This document shows positions 1 to 12,470 of a stretch of 64,000 nucleotides of DNA, piece by piece; the stretch's first letter is position 1, and each line of letters begins with the position of its first letter. The DNA lies in contig JARFJB010001819.1 of the NCBI GenBank assembly GCA_036346205.1, positions 301,001-365,000 on the forward strand, read 5' to 3'. The DNA is from Vesta saturnalis (Eukaryota; Arthropoda; Insecta; Coleoptera; Lampyridae). The position numbers were made by a program, and so were the translations under genes. The notes beneath the pieces were generated by a model, which did not search any database, had not been told where the DNA came from, and was given only the letters and a program-made list of their open reading frames with translations.

Positions 1-1378
1 ACTTAAGATCTAAGCCATTCATACTTACAATAGGAAATGATCTATCTTTTTCGGCGGACACAGGGCAGCACTGAGTTTAGTTAGCATTACATTTAACTAG
101 ATTATTGCTTCCCCATTCGAGAATACATTTTATTATATTTTACCCTCCACTAGTTGGTAGTGTAACCTTGCCATTGTTCAGATTATATTTTCATCGCTTG
201 TATGTCGCTATTAGAATTACATTAGGACATGTCTCAAATGTTGCAACACAGTTCGATTATTTAATTTTTGTGCGGTTTGCGGTTAAAGAGGAATCATTGT
301 AATCGATACACCCATATTAAAAATAATTTATAATAATATAATGGACACACTGATCAGTAATTGCAGATAGCATTTAACTCATAAAGATAATTTAGGAGAA
401 TAACTAAATAATTGCAAATACTTAAAGTACTTTTTTTGGGTAGAAATCGTTTTATAGGGCAAAAGAGTGGCGTTAAAAATATCGCCCTCAAATTTTGTAT
501 CTTACTTGTAAAATGGTCATCATAGATCACAGTATCTATACTGTTTTTTTTTTCTACTACCCCCAAACTCAAAATTTGGGGGGGGGGGGCATTATAGTAC
601 CAAAGTAAGTTAAGCAATCCTAATCAATCTCTGAGTTCTCCGGGACAATAATGTCCCACGACTTAAAAATAAAAATAATTGAGTTGCCTCAGCGAACTAT
701 TTATTTTTTACAAATACATGACAAAGATTAACATGAGAGCACATTTTAAAACGAAAAGATAAACGAAACTTCATAACAAAACAAAAATTTGGCAAAACAG
801 CCTTTGTACAGCGCAACGTTGCATGTTTCACATAAAAATCGCTCCTTTTCTCTTTGGTTTTTGTGTTACAATATGCACATCTTCTTTTTCCAATTTTCTT
901 TGGTAGATGTACTCCTATATCGCAGAGTTTAATTGTTGTCTGCCTTAGTTATTTTTCTAGTGTTATCGTTTTTCTAGCAAATCCTTTGTAAGGGTAGTAT
1001 ACTGTGCCAATAAACAGTCACCAAATTTGAGCGAAACGTTAGATGACTTGCAGGCTTCCGATTTTTCGAATTCACTGTCTATTTATACGTTATATAACTA
1101 TTGACGATGAAGCAATCCAAAAAGTAATCAAAAATCTTCAGCCACCATCTTCTCGATTTGAGCTACACTATATGCTACTCCATACGATCAACGCCTCCCA
1201 TGTAGATATTATAATCGGCAATAGATTTAGAACACGTAAGGTCTTATTTGTCTCCAGTTTTAATTGTTCTTTTAATTTTGTTCATCTCCACTGAATTGTG
1301 CATCCTACTCGTGATCCTTTCACTGCGAAATTCTATAATCTCCTGCCTAAGGTAAAATGAATTCTTCTGCGTTCAACT
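1..1378. other. unassigned AT-rich stretch
   Basis: No coding exon or recognisable transposon protein was found. Open frames are short and show no family motif. A run of G beside T runs near 540-590 is low-complexity. Its right edge is the poly-T (the A tail in reverse) of the LINE fragment that follows. Confidence 0.5.
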
Positions 1379-2050
1379 TTTTTTTTATGATTGTGGAGCT
1401 GAACAGGCTAAATTAGGCCTATCGTGCTAAAGCACTCAGGAACACTTATGAGGATGGATAGAGGGATAATGAATTTCCAATAGATGTCTATGAATAGCTA
1501 CCTTAAATTTTCTCATATCATAAGTGAGAGGAAAACAGGAACTAGGGAGATTATTCCAGAGTTTAGAAGCCGTGTAGAAAAATGTGGATTGCGCCCGTTT
1601 GGTACGACAAGTGGAGAGTTGTACTACATACTGATGATGTGAATGAGCGAACCGAGCGTTTCTCGCAAAGATAGCCCGATATGGTATCAAAGAATATAAT
1701 TCAGCAGCACAATAGCCGTTGTAATAACGATAATACAAAGAAAGAACTGAAACCATCCTTCTATGTTCAAGGGACTGTATGTGAGAAGTTAAGGACGGGT
1801 CATTTATAAGCCTAATCGCTCTCTTTTGAATACGATCAACGATATCAAGAGCGTATTGGGGAGCACTAACCCAAAGGTGAGAATTATATTACAGATGAGG
1901 CCGAATTTGGGCCTTATACAGCAGAAGGAGTTGTCGAGAGGTAAAGTACTGCTTAGATCTGTACAAAAAACCTATTTTACGAGCAGCTGTTTTGGTAGCT
2001 GACAGAAGATGGTCAACCCATGAGGGATTTGAAGATACATGTTTTGTATA
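1379..2050 (-). mobile_element. Jockey-like LINE copy A, 3' end, 5'-truncated
   Basis: On the minus strand this encodes the C-terminal part of a non-LTR retrotransposon reverse transcriptase. The last 106 residues (1756 to 1436) include RFAHSHHQY, a CRTKR motif, STFFYTASKLWNNLPSS and a final LTYDMRKFKV block. This tail is typical of Jockey/BS-type elements in the Jockey-CR1 assemblage. Upstream, in drifting frames, are RQLLLLYKAQIRPHLE and RAIRLIND. The 3' end runs through a short UTR into a poly-A tail, seen as the T run at about 1378-1386. The RT catalytic half is missing, so this is a dead 5'-truncated insertion. The same 3' sequence recurs at 3.9-4.25, 35.1-35.5 and 60.6-62.5 kb. The clade name is inferred. 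Confidence 0.85.
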
Positions 2051-2530
2051 ATTTTTCCTTAGTCGAATAATTTCTTCGCTAGCGATCGTTCTAGCAGCAA
2101 TGTCGATGTGAAAACATTATCAAAAACCCTTCCGGAGCAGCACTTAATTTGTGGACAACATGCTTGTCCAAATTCATATCTGCAGATCGCTGTTCAACCT
2201 TTCCGGTATAAATATCGAATGCTACAATACAACCAATTACAGTACAGCGCATTAGCCATATTTTGAATCCTCATTTTATGGCATATATTGCTTCACCGGC
2301 GACCGTCCTTTGAAAGCAACCATGAAGAAAAGTAGTTGGTTACTAAACGTTGTAATCATAGTACATCAAACGTGCAATTCTTTCGCAATGAAAATGTTCA
2401 TCCGTTGACCGATACAACCGAATGCTAGGATGTCGGTCCCATATTTATCAATAGACCTAGGAAGGTTTTCAATTAAGGAAGGTCAATTGATACACTCTGG
2501 TGTCTTTGTACGGCGTATACTTCAGTTTGT
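2051..2530 (-). pseudogene. decayed piggyBac-like (PGBD-type) transposase fragment
   Basis: Reading the minus strand in several frames gives pieces matching the DDE_Tnp_1_7 (piggyBac) fold: a LGLLINMG helix, a stretch resembling the loop before the first catalytic region, then MVAFKGRSPVKQYMP. That last motif follows the first catalytic DE in PGBD4-like proteins. Stops and frameshifts are frequent, so it is non-functional. It lies exactly between two oppositely oriented Jockey-like fragments. It is unrelated at sequence level to the full piggyBac at 8.8-11.2 kb. The assignment rests on short motifs only. Confidence 0.5.
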
Positions 2531-2639
2531 TTGACGGTGAGTCCCATGAGCTGGTTAGAAAAAATTAAAGAAAAGTAACCGATGAGACTACGAAAATTGT
2601 TTGAAACTATTTTCGATCCGAACAGTTGATTGTAAAGTC

Positions 2640-4251
2640 CGTAAATAGTTTATTAGGTTTTCTTACCGCTTCCCAGTTGTACTCATGTTCTACTTTTCCA
2701 GAATTCTCTTCTTCAGACTCGCTAGATATCCATTTCTCCTTCTGCCTTTGTTTGCTCAGATTTTCACCATATCTGATTCTGGAAAAGATGTGCCCCTAGT
2801 CAACTCTTCTTCATACGCTATGAAACCAATTCATTTTCGGTACAAGCTCTTGGAATCGATCATCAGTAGGCTTGATCTCAATAAGGCGACTGGCCCAGAC
2901 GGTATCCCAGCTATTGTCTTGAAGAAATGTTCCCCGAACTAGTACCAGTCCTATCTAAGCACTATACGATATCTATGTCTTCTGGGGAATTGCCTTCATC
3001 ATAGAAGTTAGCAAATGTTCAACCTATTCCCAAAAAAGGTGATAAGACCGATCCCTCAAATTACCGACCAATTGCCATCACTTCCATTTTGTCTAAAATC
3101 ATGGAAAAAGTCATCAATCAGCAACTGCTCAGGTTCCTTGAAACTAACAAACTTCTTAGTGACCACCAATATTGGTTTAGACAGAGTCGTTTAACAGGCG
3201 ATCTTCTTTCATATGTGACCCAAGTTTGGAACAATACAGTAGAGCAGTCCGGTGAAACAGTTGTAATCGCTTTAGATATCTCAAAGGCATTTGACCAAGT
3301 TTGGCATAAGTGTTTACTTGTCAAACTGACGTCGTTTGGGTTAAATGATACGCTCATCAACTGGGTTTCTAGTTTCCTTGATAAAAGACGAATACGTATC
3401 GTAGTTAATGGCTTTTTTTCAAAAGAAGTTAGCATTAACGCGGTCGTAGCACAGGGATCCGTTATAGCGCCTACACTTTTTCTGCTGTACATAAATGACC
3501 TTATTTCTTCAACAACTAACCCCATCCATTGCTTTGCTGACGATTCCACTTTTCACTGTAGTTCATCTCAGTCTACTCATAGTGATAATCCACCTTCTAT
3601 GTCAAACCAAGAAATTAAAGCTGAAATGGCAAATTCAATCAACAAACACGTTCAACGTATTCTCGAATTTGTTTTTTGTACAGATCTAAGCAGTACTTTA
3701 CCTCTCGACAACTCCTTCTGCTGTATAAGGCCCAAATTCGGCCTCATCTGTAATATAATTCTCACCTCTGGGTTAGTGCTCCCCAATACGCTCTCGATAT
3801 CGTTAATCGTATTCAAAAGAGGGCGATTAGGCTTATAAATGACCCGTCCTTAACTTCTCAGGTACAGTCCCTTGAGCATAGAAGGATTCTTTGTATTATC
3901 GTTATTACAACGGCTATTGTGCTGATGAATTACATTCTTTGATACCATCTCCGGCTATCTTTGCGAGAAACACTCGGTTCGCTCATTCACATCATCAGTA
4001 TGCAGTACAAATCTCCACTTGTCGTACCAAACGGACGCAATCCACATTTTTCTACACGGCTTCTAAACTCTGTAATGATCTCCTTAGTTCCTGCTTTCCT
4101 CTCACTTATGATATGAGAAAATTTAAGGTAGCTGTTTATCGGTATCTATTGGCAATTCATTATCCCTCTATCCATCCTCCTAAGTGTTCCTAAGTGCTTT
4201 AGCACGATAAGCCTAATTTAGCCCGTTCAGGTCCACAATCATAAAAAAAAA
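2640..4251 (+). mobile_element. Jockey-like LINE copy B with reverse transcriptase domain
   Basis: This plus-strand non-LTR retrotransposon fragment encodes the reverse transcriptase core. The motifs run in order: LDLNKATGPDGIPA (about 2876), a frameshift and a stop near 3003, NYRPIAITSILSKIMEKV (about 3060), LDISKAFDQVWH with the first catalytic Asp, AQGSVIAPTLF, and FADDS (about 3535), which is the catalytic FADD box. The 249-residue frame at 3089-3838 then jumps from VQRILE to sequence near the C-terminus, so about 80 residues normally found between them appear deleted. The tail with RFAHSHHQYAVQ and LTYDMRKFKV follows at 3891-4193, then a UTR and poly-A at 4242-4251. The 5' part (endonuclease, ORF1) is absent. 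It is inactive, and inverted relative to copy A. Confidence 0.88.
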
Positions 4252-5062
4252 TCTCCGTCTCTATTGTTCACTATCAATGTCTCCGCGGGTCCTGACGACA
4301 CCTTCAGTTTTCTTATGTGTGCTTCCTAATCGACATGATTGCGGTGTTATTGATGGAACTCCTTAGGAAATCAACTGGTAAATCATGGTCGGCATCGCTG
4401 TCACCACCAATTTCAGAATCCTCGTTCGCTAATTATTAGAGTCCCTTTCAGATAGGCCTATAATCCTCTGAAAAACATATGCACATGTAACATTCCAGAA
4501 TTTCTACCTACACCACTGGATTTTTTCCCCTGCACCACTGGATTTACATCTAAAGGCAGAGAAAAAAAGGCACAGCGGATGAAATTTATGCAAATCTGGT
4601 CACAATTGAAAAATCCGTAAATAAAATCAAAAATCAGTAATGATTTATTATACATTTTTGCATTTTCTGAAAAATTTTCCTACCCAGATTACGGACCGGT
4701 AAGAAACATCGATTCTGTAGAGCAAACGTTGTATAAATAATAGCTACTTAGTTGATTTCACTAAAATTACAAATATCACATAAAAATGTGTAATTTCTAA
4801 TCAGAATCCATTCAACTTACCTCAATTTTTACGAAACACCTCTTGCTGTGAACAAACACATTATGTAGATCACTATAAACGAGTAGAAAGTGGAAACGAT
4901 ATGACAAAATCCTATAATCGCTGGGACAATTTTTTACGTCATCTATCAAACCGATCTAACGCGGCAGCGCCGGTTGAGATTTTAAAAGCCTACACATGGG
5001 CTAACACACGTGGGGCACAATTTGCCCAAAGAACTTTGGCTAGGGTATTGCTGACCCTATAA
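4252..5062. other. unassigned stretch downstream of the LINE
   Basis: No protein family or clear inverted repeat was recognised here. There is a short imperfect duplication of a CACCACTGGATTT phrase near 4510-4550. Confidence 0.4.
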
Positions 5063-5250
5063 AGCGTTAAAAGCAAATTTTACACGTTTTAAACACTTCA
5101 ACAGCAATTGCAGCTATCCTCTTTAGTAAAAGCAGAAAAGCGTTAACAAAATATATTAATATTTAAAATATTTATTAACACTTTTACTTAGGAAGATAGC
5201 TGCTCTTGCTATAGAAACGTTTAAACCTTGTAAAATTTGCTTTTAAACAC
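5063..5250. repeat. hairpin element, about 85-bp imperfect inverted arms
   Basis: The left arm begins GTTAAAAGCAAATTTTACA and the right arm ends with its near reverse complement, TGTAAAATTTGCTTTTAAAC. Internal blocks GCAGCTATC / GATAGCTGC and GTAAAAG / CTTTTAC also pair in order. The arms meet around an AT-rich centre near 5150-5170, so almost the whole 188 bp folds back. No coding capacity. It is most likely a foldback MITE; the superfamily is not identified. Confidence 0.75.
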
Positions 5251-7520
5251 ACGATTTCTACCCAAAAATAGATAAAATATAAAACATTGCACTTTTTTAT
5301 CATGTACTGGACAATAAAATAGTAATTTGATCTTACAGGAAATTATAAAAAGGGGTTCTTAGAGCAATTATAATTATAATTATTTAACACGCATTAAATC
5401 ATCTTCAAGTGGTAATGGTTAAAAAAAACATGTAGAACAGTTGAACGGTTACTTTGAAAATACAGTTGAACCTAGTTTTCAAAATAACTAACACGCGTTT
5501 ATATTCACTTCCGGGGTATTTTCAAACATCACTCTGAGAATTCTAAAATATTATTGAGGTGTGTTTAATTTATGTGAACAACTCTATAGGGCGTTCATTT
5601 CTAATATTTCAGCTGCAAGTTAGCATATCTTGTTTTAAACCGTATGCTAAGAATTTTTTTTTTTTTGAACTACGGTCCCTTAAACTCAATACAAGTGTAT
5701 ACCTCGAAAACCTTTTTACAAGTTGTTTAAATTTAGTTCTGTTAAAGCCTTGTAGTTATAGTAGGCTCGGATACTGTCTAATACTTAAATAAATACCTGA
5801 AGTATCACTTCAATTTATAAAATATTTAAGAAACTGTTAATGAAAATGAAGAAGTTTTTTATTTATATGATGTCAACTGATTCAACTAATGGAATAGTTA
5901 TATAGAAATAATATTTGGTTAAATGCACATTAAAATTATAGGCTTAATTATTTATAAAATAAGTTGAAAAAAGTATAGAGCATAATTAAATTAATAACAA
6001 TGAAAATTAATATAAGACATTGTTATGACCAATATGTACCTAAATGCGTACACCAGAATAAAAATTAATTTACACGAATCCAATTTTGGCATTTAGTTAA
6101 CTATTAATTATTATTATTGTTATTAACAATGCCGTTGGTTATTATTAACACTATTATAAAACTGATTTGTAATTAACTCTTCTTATATAATCATTTTCAC
6201 AATTAACTAATGTGAAGCTTTAACTACTATCATATCTCTATAATTAAACATGCACGTTAAAGTATTGTGATTAAATAAATAATTGTGAGGATGGGTAGCA
6301 AATATGGAATCAGGACGGACTCGTACAAATTTTATCATTTTTTAAATTTCCTACCGAAGGCTATTTGTGGATGTAATTTAGAATAGGGATGTAATTTATC
6401 CAATGGATGTTTTAATTAAACAAAGAGATAATAATAAAACTTGTAAAAATTATAAATAAAACTCGTAAATTCAAATTTATGTTTGACAAGGCATAATTTC
6501 GCTAAATTTATATTGTGTTACAACATACCTATCCGTGTGGTCCTTTAACGGTTTAATTTTTATGCATCAACTACAATTTTCACACTGTATATAAGACTGC
6601 AAAATAAATTCATATTAAAAAAATTTTAAATGCAAATGGCGTTTATAAATTCAAAAAAAAAAGTTTGCGTGTCTTTTGATTTAAATCTGCAGAAGTGTGC
6701 GTAATAGGTTATTTCCTGTACACGTTTCTATTGGCCAAGCAATAATCTTTTTCCGGTTAATTAGAGGATAGTTAGGGAAAGAGGGTGAAGTGAATGTGTG
6801 GGGATTTTTTGGTAAAACGCAAGCGTTGGCGACTCCCTAAGACTCATATTTAATTTTAATTGATCTTTATTAATTGAAAGTTTTTTTCCTAAATTTGATT
6901 TAAATCTTAAAGAGATTTTCTCTTTTAATTCCTTGAGTTTGATTACGTCTTTAATAATGACATGATGGTTGATTATTTACAATACAGTATTATTCTAAAC
7001 ATGCTTTTAGATAAATCAAGATTGGATACACTAATGAGTCGCAATAAGAATAACAATCATGCTTAAGCGTGGCAGAAACGCGAAGATAGAGAATAATGCC
7101 AACTATTTATGTAAATTTGTGTGCCTTAAATCTTTTTGATGGCTTTCGCCTTTCATCAATGTTAATTTCTTGCGTTGATACATTCATAAATGTTAATAAA
7201 ATTGGGATTTAACGCAAAAACTGCATTATCTTAGTTTTTATTTTTTATTTCTGTTTATAAATTAAGGTTGCTGTAACAAACGAAGATTCCTAATTTTAAA
7301 AGAAACGTGTTTTGTTACAATGCCAGTGGCATTCATGTAATGATGCAACGAAATATTTTTTAAAGAAAAATTGTAGGGTAAAGTCGAGTGAGGTGGCCAG
7401 CATTTTGGTAAGTACGTGTCTGAAAATTTTTGGTAAGGGCTAGACATATATTTTTTTTTATAACTACTCAACTACCGTGTCAATAGGTTAGGGGTAATTA
7501 CGTTGAACCAACCAACAAAA
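5251..7520. other. long AT-rich non-coding stretch
   Basis: No open frame with a family motif was found. The sequence is dominated by ATTA/TAAT-rich text with scattered poly-T. No tandem period or clear terminal inverted repeats were visible by reading. It may be ordinary intergenic DNA. Confidence 0.5.
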
Positions 7521-8290
7521 CTAACCAACCTACAAAATGGAAATTAAAGGAAATGAAATAATTTTAATAACATTTTTTTATGATAATTATGCAACCTCTT
7601 GTATAAGTTAATTACGAAAATATGCAACATTGTCAAAACAGAAACAATAATCTATGTCAAACAGATGTTTAAAGCTTCATGACAGGCGAAGGTTAATAGA
7701 CATCTAGATGCTAATTCAGAATGACGTTTAAAACTTCATATCAGATATATATTAATAGACATGTTAACGTAAAAAAAATTTCTAAAGCCGACCGCTTATA
7801 TAAAAATATCGATAATACAGCTTCAGAATTGTCAGTCATATTTATTTAATTTTTACATTTATTTCGCTTTACATTAAAAAACTTTATAAAGAAAATTTAT
7901 GTAAAATAAAATTTTCTTTAAAATTGTATAGAACATAATTAATTATGTTTAAGGTCTATATCTAGGTATTTTTATGTTTTTGAAATATGCAGCTGTTTTA
8001 ACAATATTTGGTAAAAACCAAAAACCGCCCCTAATAACCCCCTCCCCCTCTCCGTCACTGAATTTCTCACAAAATCTAATCGGATCTAAGCTAAATGAAA
8101 ACAAGCGTAAATACAAAATTTTAAGAGCGTGGATACTAACATACATCCACACAGACAGCCACACACACAGACATCCAGACATGATGGCCGATCTTGGCGA
8201 AATGGGCTAACAAGTCGATTTAGCGATAGTGAAAAAAAGTGGATTCCATAACCTTCTATACCTACATATGTATACGTAGGTTGGAAGGTA
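7521..8290 (+). repeat. MITE-like element family M, copy A
   Basis: Non-coding repeat with three copies in the window (also 21937 and 42137). The right end reads GTAGGTTGGAAGGT, the inverse of ACCTTCCAACCTAC found at the start of the other copies; the left end here is degraded (CTAACCAACCTACAAAATGG). Shared interior landmarks are a GGAAATTAAA block, AATAATCTATGTCAAACAG, a CATCCAGACATGATGGCCGA block, and a CA-rich stretch (ACACAGACAGCCACACACAC). The inverted termini without a transposase point to a non-autonomous DNA transposon. Confidence 0.75.
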
Positions 8291-8461
8291 AAAATAAGTT
8301 GTATTTGGTCATCTATCCCCATGCAGTTGGGTGAGTTGGCCAATGCAATAAAGGAGGGATGGACACAAAATATAAATGAAATTAATATAGTAAAACGTGA
8401 AAATTACAAATCTTATAAGGACAAAGTAGATTATTATTTAACATCTACTTATTTGGCTTCT

Positions 8462-8770
8462 CTTTAATTATGGTTGTACCACAATTTTAACACGTATTTA
8501 TATAGGAAGAGCAATTTTCATGAAACCACATCTGGCATATTAGACATTACAACCAATTTTCCTTTTTACGAGTGCTGGAATAACCTTCTCCACATCCCGT
8601 ACGCTCAGTCTCATCGATCATTCTTTCTTGTTCATATTGGACTTCTATACCCTCTTCTTCATCAGAAGGTTTTTTTTGGAACAAGTGTATTTTCTGGTAT
8701 TTTCTTTTTCTGGATGGTTTTTGTTTGTTTTTCTTTGTAGTTCTATTTTTCACAATGTGTTCGGGATAAG
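8462..8770 (-). pseudogene. pogo/jerky-like transposase, C-terminal tail with zinc-binding motif
   Basis: The minus strand encodes a Lys-rich linker followed by an acidic DEEEGIE stretch and a CLICQMWFHENC motif (C-x2-C ... H-x2-C). This is the tail seen at the C-terminus of many insect jerky/pogo-type DDE_1 transposases, whose terminal CxxC/PHD-like finger follows a basic-acidic linker. Two in-frame stops fall around the finger. The body of the same gene is 2.6 kb away at 11355-12470, on the same strand. The piggyBac at 8775-11161 lies exactly between the two, flanked by TTAA, so one gene was split by that insertion. The joining is inferred from order and strand. Confidence 0.65.
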
Positions 8771-8774
8771 TTAA

Positions 8775-11161
8775 CCCTTAAATGCATGATTTTTTTAATT
8801 TTGACCAAAAAATTAATTTTGATCAGGAAAATATTGAAAAAAAATACAAGTAAATTTAACCAAATTTATTGTCAAAAAACAGTTTGTTGCAGATTTGCAA
8901 CTTTATGCTTAAAGCATAATTTAATAATGTAGCAAAAATGCAACATCATGCATTAACTGCTTTTCGTGAAAAGACCTAAAACAGTTTTTTTCTTAAAATA
9001 CTACACCACATTTTTCACACATGATACCTGTAAAACCGAAACATTTAGGAAGTTTGCATCGTGTTCTCTTTTCAGCAAACATAGGCCAATGTCCCACGTG
9101 ATCAGTTCTCACTTCTTGAGGAGGAACATGTTGAGCGTTCCTCTGTGTTTTTTTGCTTGGATTTCATTTTAAATATTGGAGGGCCGACCCCTGGAGGGTG
9201 TATTTTTAATGTTGGTGTAGCACAAACAGGTACCAATTTCTGCTCTAAATTGTGCCAGGGAAATTATTTGCTTTTCTAAGCCTTGAATTGTCAATACTCT
9301 TCTATACAAAAGCCAGGAATTCGCAATCGTCAAATCTAGTAAGTGGTAGAAAATGCGAAGGTACCATCTTCTGCTTTTTTTAATAATTTTGTAACGACCT
9401 ATCAAACTATCCATGAGGCCGACCCCGCCCATATGTTTACTATAAAATTTAGCTACATTGGGACGGTCAATTTCTATGTTCTTTTTTTTTCTTTTTGTCG
9501 AATGCTGGACGAATTTATTATTTTTCCAAATTATGGCAGAGACACCAACACCATCAAATTCACCCGAAAATCCACGACTTTTTGGTCGTAAGTCTTTTTA
9601 GGAAGGTAATGGACAGTTCAGTATTCTGTCTCTTCTAGCAGTCCCGAGAGAATTAATCCTTCTTTTGTACAAGTAGACTATTAGCTTTAGGGACGCATAA
9701 TGGTTATCGAAGTACAATGTATAATTTTGCATAGAAGGTATAACTCGGGAAAGACGTACCATTACATTTCCAGAAACATCCAAATCTGGTTCATTTTCCA
9801 ATCGAGGTGCAAGGAATTCTTGACCTGAGTAAACTTCAAACTGATACGCAAACCCTGAAACGCCAGCAATTACATACAACTTGAAACCCCACTTCTTCGG
9901 TTTTTTAAGTAGATACTGCTTCATAAAGTGGCGAACTTTAGTAGAACATACTTGCTCGTCAACTGATAGAGAAGTTTCTAGTGCCACAGTTTTGAATTTG
10001 TTATTGAAATGTTGGACAACCGGTCTAATTTTGCGAAGTCTGTCGTGTCTAGGATGATCATGAGGAAGGTGTTCGTCGTTATTATTGAAATGGAAAAATT
10101 TTCTTATGGCTTCAAATTTGTTCACGGGCATTACATTTTTTACTCGATATGCAACCCAAAAAAATGTTACACTTGGTAAATCTATAAGCGACATATAGTA
10201 TCAGATACCGATAAATTGCCTAATATCTGGAGCAGAAAAGCTCTTCGGGTGGTTTGGATTTGACTGAGTAGCGTATATACTTGTCACTAATATTTTGGAA
10301 CAAGTCGTCTGTGAAGAAATATTTAAAAAAAAACTGAATGGGCTTTCTAAAGCCATAACTGCAGGGTCCAGACATATACTTCCACATAATTTAGACTTGT
10401 AGCTACATACATTGCCTTTATCTCGTTCTCTTAGCGTAGGTTCAATTTCCAAAATCGGTTCTGCCTCCAAAACATCATCTTCGTCTTCCACTCTAATCGC
10501 AGTTTGGTTGGCTTTCCTTCATATATCGTCTTCATTCCTCAATAATGCGCTCCTCTTCATCTGTATCAGAGATATTAATCTATTTGATAATTTTGGCAAC
10601 AACATAATTCATCATTCCGAATAAGTCAAGTCCGTCTTCACTATCTGACTAACCCTCCCAAATTTCAAGACATCTTCCTGCTCACTCTAGCGATTTTTGT
10701 TGCGTTTAGAGTAACTCATATTTTTCAAAATTATAACACACGTCTAATTTGGCACTACTGTTGACATATCTGCAACAAACAATAAACTGTCTTAAATAGG
10801 TTACACTGTAATTGATATTAAATTATTATTTCAGGTACGTTATAAAATAAAAAATTAAGTGACTGCCTTCGCTGAATACTATAATATTTTTCTGGAGTTT
10901 ATATTTCACAAAATACAGAAACACTACGAGGTTAAAATTTTAGGTTACGTTCTGTTCAGAACAACGAACGAAACTAAACTGATTCCTCTTTAATAAAGGG
11001 TTTCGCATGCTTTTTGAGTGATGTTTGCGCCTGTATGAGCGTTTAAGGTGGTTTGTTGTAGAAATGAAGCAGTATGCATTTAAGGTTGGATGGCCTCGGC
11101 TAATAATCTGAAGCGTGTCAATTCGGAACGTTGCATATTTACAACCGTATGCATTTAAGGG
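8775..11161 (-). mobile_element. full-length piggyBac element with TTAA duplication
   Basis: Both ends carry the 13-bp terminal inverted repeat CCCTTAAATGCAT (8775-8787 and its inverse 11149-11161), flanked directly by TTAA at 8771-8774 and 11162-11165, the signature of piggyBac insertion. Sub-terminal copies of TGCATTTAAGG are present (about 11072). The element is 2387 bp, a normal length for the family. It holds a single transposase pseudogene on the minus strand. It sits inside a pogo/jerky-like pseudogene, so it is the younger insertion. Confidence 0.93.
8921..10719 (-). pseudogene. piggyBac transposase, inactivated
   Basis: This would excise and insert the element at TTAA through an RNase H-like DDD core (DDE_Tnp_1_7). 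In minus-strand order: an N-terminal region from an ATG near 10719; a 96-residue stretch ending IRQFIGI; one in-frame TGA (10201) at a position usually Trp; then 198 residues with SVDEQVCSTKVRHFMKQY (first catalytic Asp) and TLYFDNHYASL (second Asp). Frameshifts follow, then MGGVGLMDSLIGRYK, where the third catalytic Asp of the usual MGGVD is Gly. The C-terminal Cys-rich ribbon is readable (RCK...C...CEKCG...CF..FH), ending at the stop at 8921-8923. The stop codon, the frameshifts and the missing third Asp each make it non-functional. Confidence 0.9.
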
Positions 11162-11354
11162 TTAATAGGGTAGTAACGGTTTTTTGCAGGAACAACTAGT
11201 TTGGATCTGGCGTTTAATCTTGCTTAAAATTTTTCAAGGCGATAAATCTGGAACAAATATACCCTCTATAGGAGTTGTGCATCGAGGTTCTGTGTACGAA
11301 TGGGTACAGGATGGTATTTGCAATTTGACCGTCCATTGGTTGGTTATTTACTGC

Positions 11355-12470
11355 TTACGTTGCTTTAGTGCTCTTTGCTAGAGAGTTCGTATGTTGAATG
11401 TCTGTTTCTTGTGTGACTGTTCCCTGGTCTTCAGTGGTGTAGGTGTTAATTATTTGTTCGGGAATGGTACGTATGACCAGGTTTACAATCAGGATTCCAG
11501 GGAAATATTCCAGTGGCTCTGAAGCCTGACATTGCATTTCCTGAGGTCGCTAACTTTCCTCAACGTTTCGTTAGGAATTCACCAAGTTGAAATCGCCGTA
11601 GTTTTCTTGCAAGATGACTCTGCGCCCATTTCCTGCTACTTTGATAGTTTTTAATGGCTTAAAAACCCTATCGAAAGGATGCAAATAACGCGTGGTGTGT
11701 GAAGGCCTTCCTCCAACGAAATGACGTTGTTTGCTTTTGCTGTTTCTAAAACTCACCAAAAATAAGACAAATGCCCATCAAGAATTAATAAAGTCTTCTT
11801 TGCCTTTTACATGACAAGAAGTGATTTACAAACCAATTCAGAAAGATTTACGCAGGATGATTTCTGAGACATCACGGTATCTGAATCAGGCGGCATAAAA
11901 TCTACTCAGTTTTTAGGTTCTTCCCTTTCAGTACATGCACCGGTGGTAGGAAGATACCTTCGGAATTGCAGCAAGCTGTAGATATTGTCTGGCCCATTTC
12001 CCCTGATGTCATTGTAACTACATCTTTTTTTCGGCTAAAACATGGCCAGGTCAGTTGTTTGGTTGAGGACCCGTTTCATCTACATTGTAGATGTAGCCAG
12101 GTTTATTGAAAAGCTCATTTTCTTTCATTGTAACTTGCAGCACTTTATAATAATTTCCCACGTCTACACGGTTCATACTCTCACCTCGTCCTAGGGACAT
12201 ACCCTCAGCTTCTCGAATGGATAATTCGGGATGCCTTCTGAAAAGAGACCTAAACTATCAATTCCATTTCTTTATTGAGCTTATGGGTAATGTTTAGACT
12301 TTCTGCAAAATTATAAGCGAGTTGTCTAAGATCTGTTACTATTACAGGGAAACCATATTTTTGTACGATTTTAATGTGAAGTACTAATTTATTTTCATTA
12401 GTATCCCCAGCCCGGTTCCCTTCTAATTAATTATAAATGGAGCCAAACTGCAAGGAAACAAACGTAAAAA
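11355..12470 (-). pseudogene. pogo/jerky-like DDE_1 transposase, body
   Basis: Degenerate minus-strand gene. An acceptor-like TTGCAG near 12450 precedes FGSIYN, then RAGDTNENKLVLHIKIVQKY and GFPVIVTDLRQLAYNFAES, matching the CENP-B/HTH region of jerky-like proteins. Next come an NVDETG motif (about 12066-12084; first catalytic Asp) and PGHVLAEK, and further on HPFDRVFKPLKT, corresponding to the block just after the third catalytic site (usually QPLDxxxxxPLK). The second catalytic block is not clear. There are many frameshifts and stops. It belongs to the pogo branch of IS630-Tc1-mariner; whether it was an active transposon or a domesticated paralogue cannot be told. Its C-terminal tail continues at 8462-8770 across the piggyBac. 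Confidence 0.75.

Noticed and set aside
3118..3549. 143-codon minus-strand frame
   Set aside because: Exactly antisense to the Jockey-like reverse transcriptase core, whose motifs are clear on the plus strand.
7949..8343. Overlapping 77- to 85-codon frames on both strands
   Set aside because: They lie in the MITE-like repeat and include its CA-repeat segment; the same frames are not kept in the other copies.
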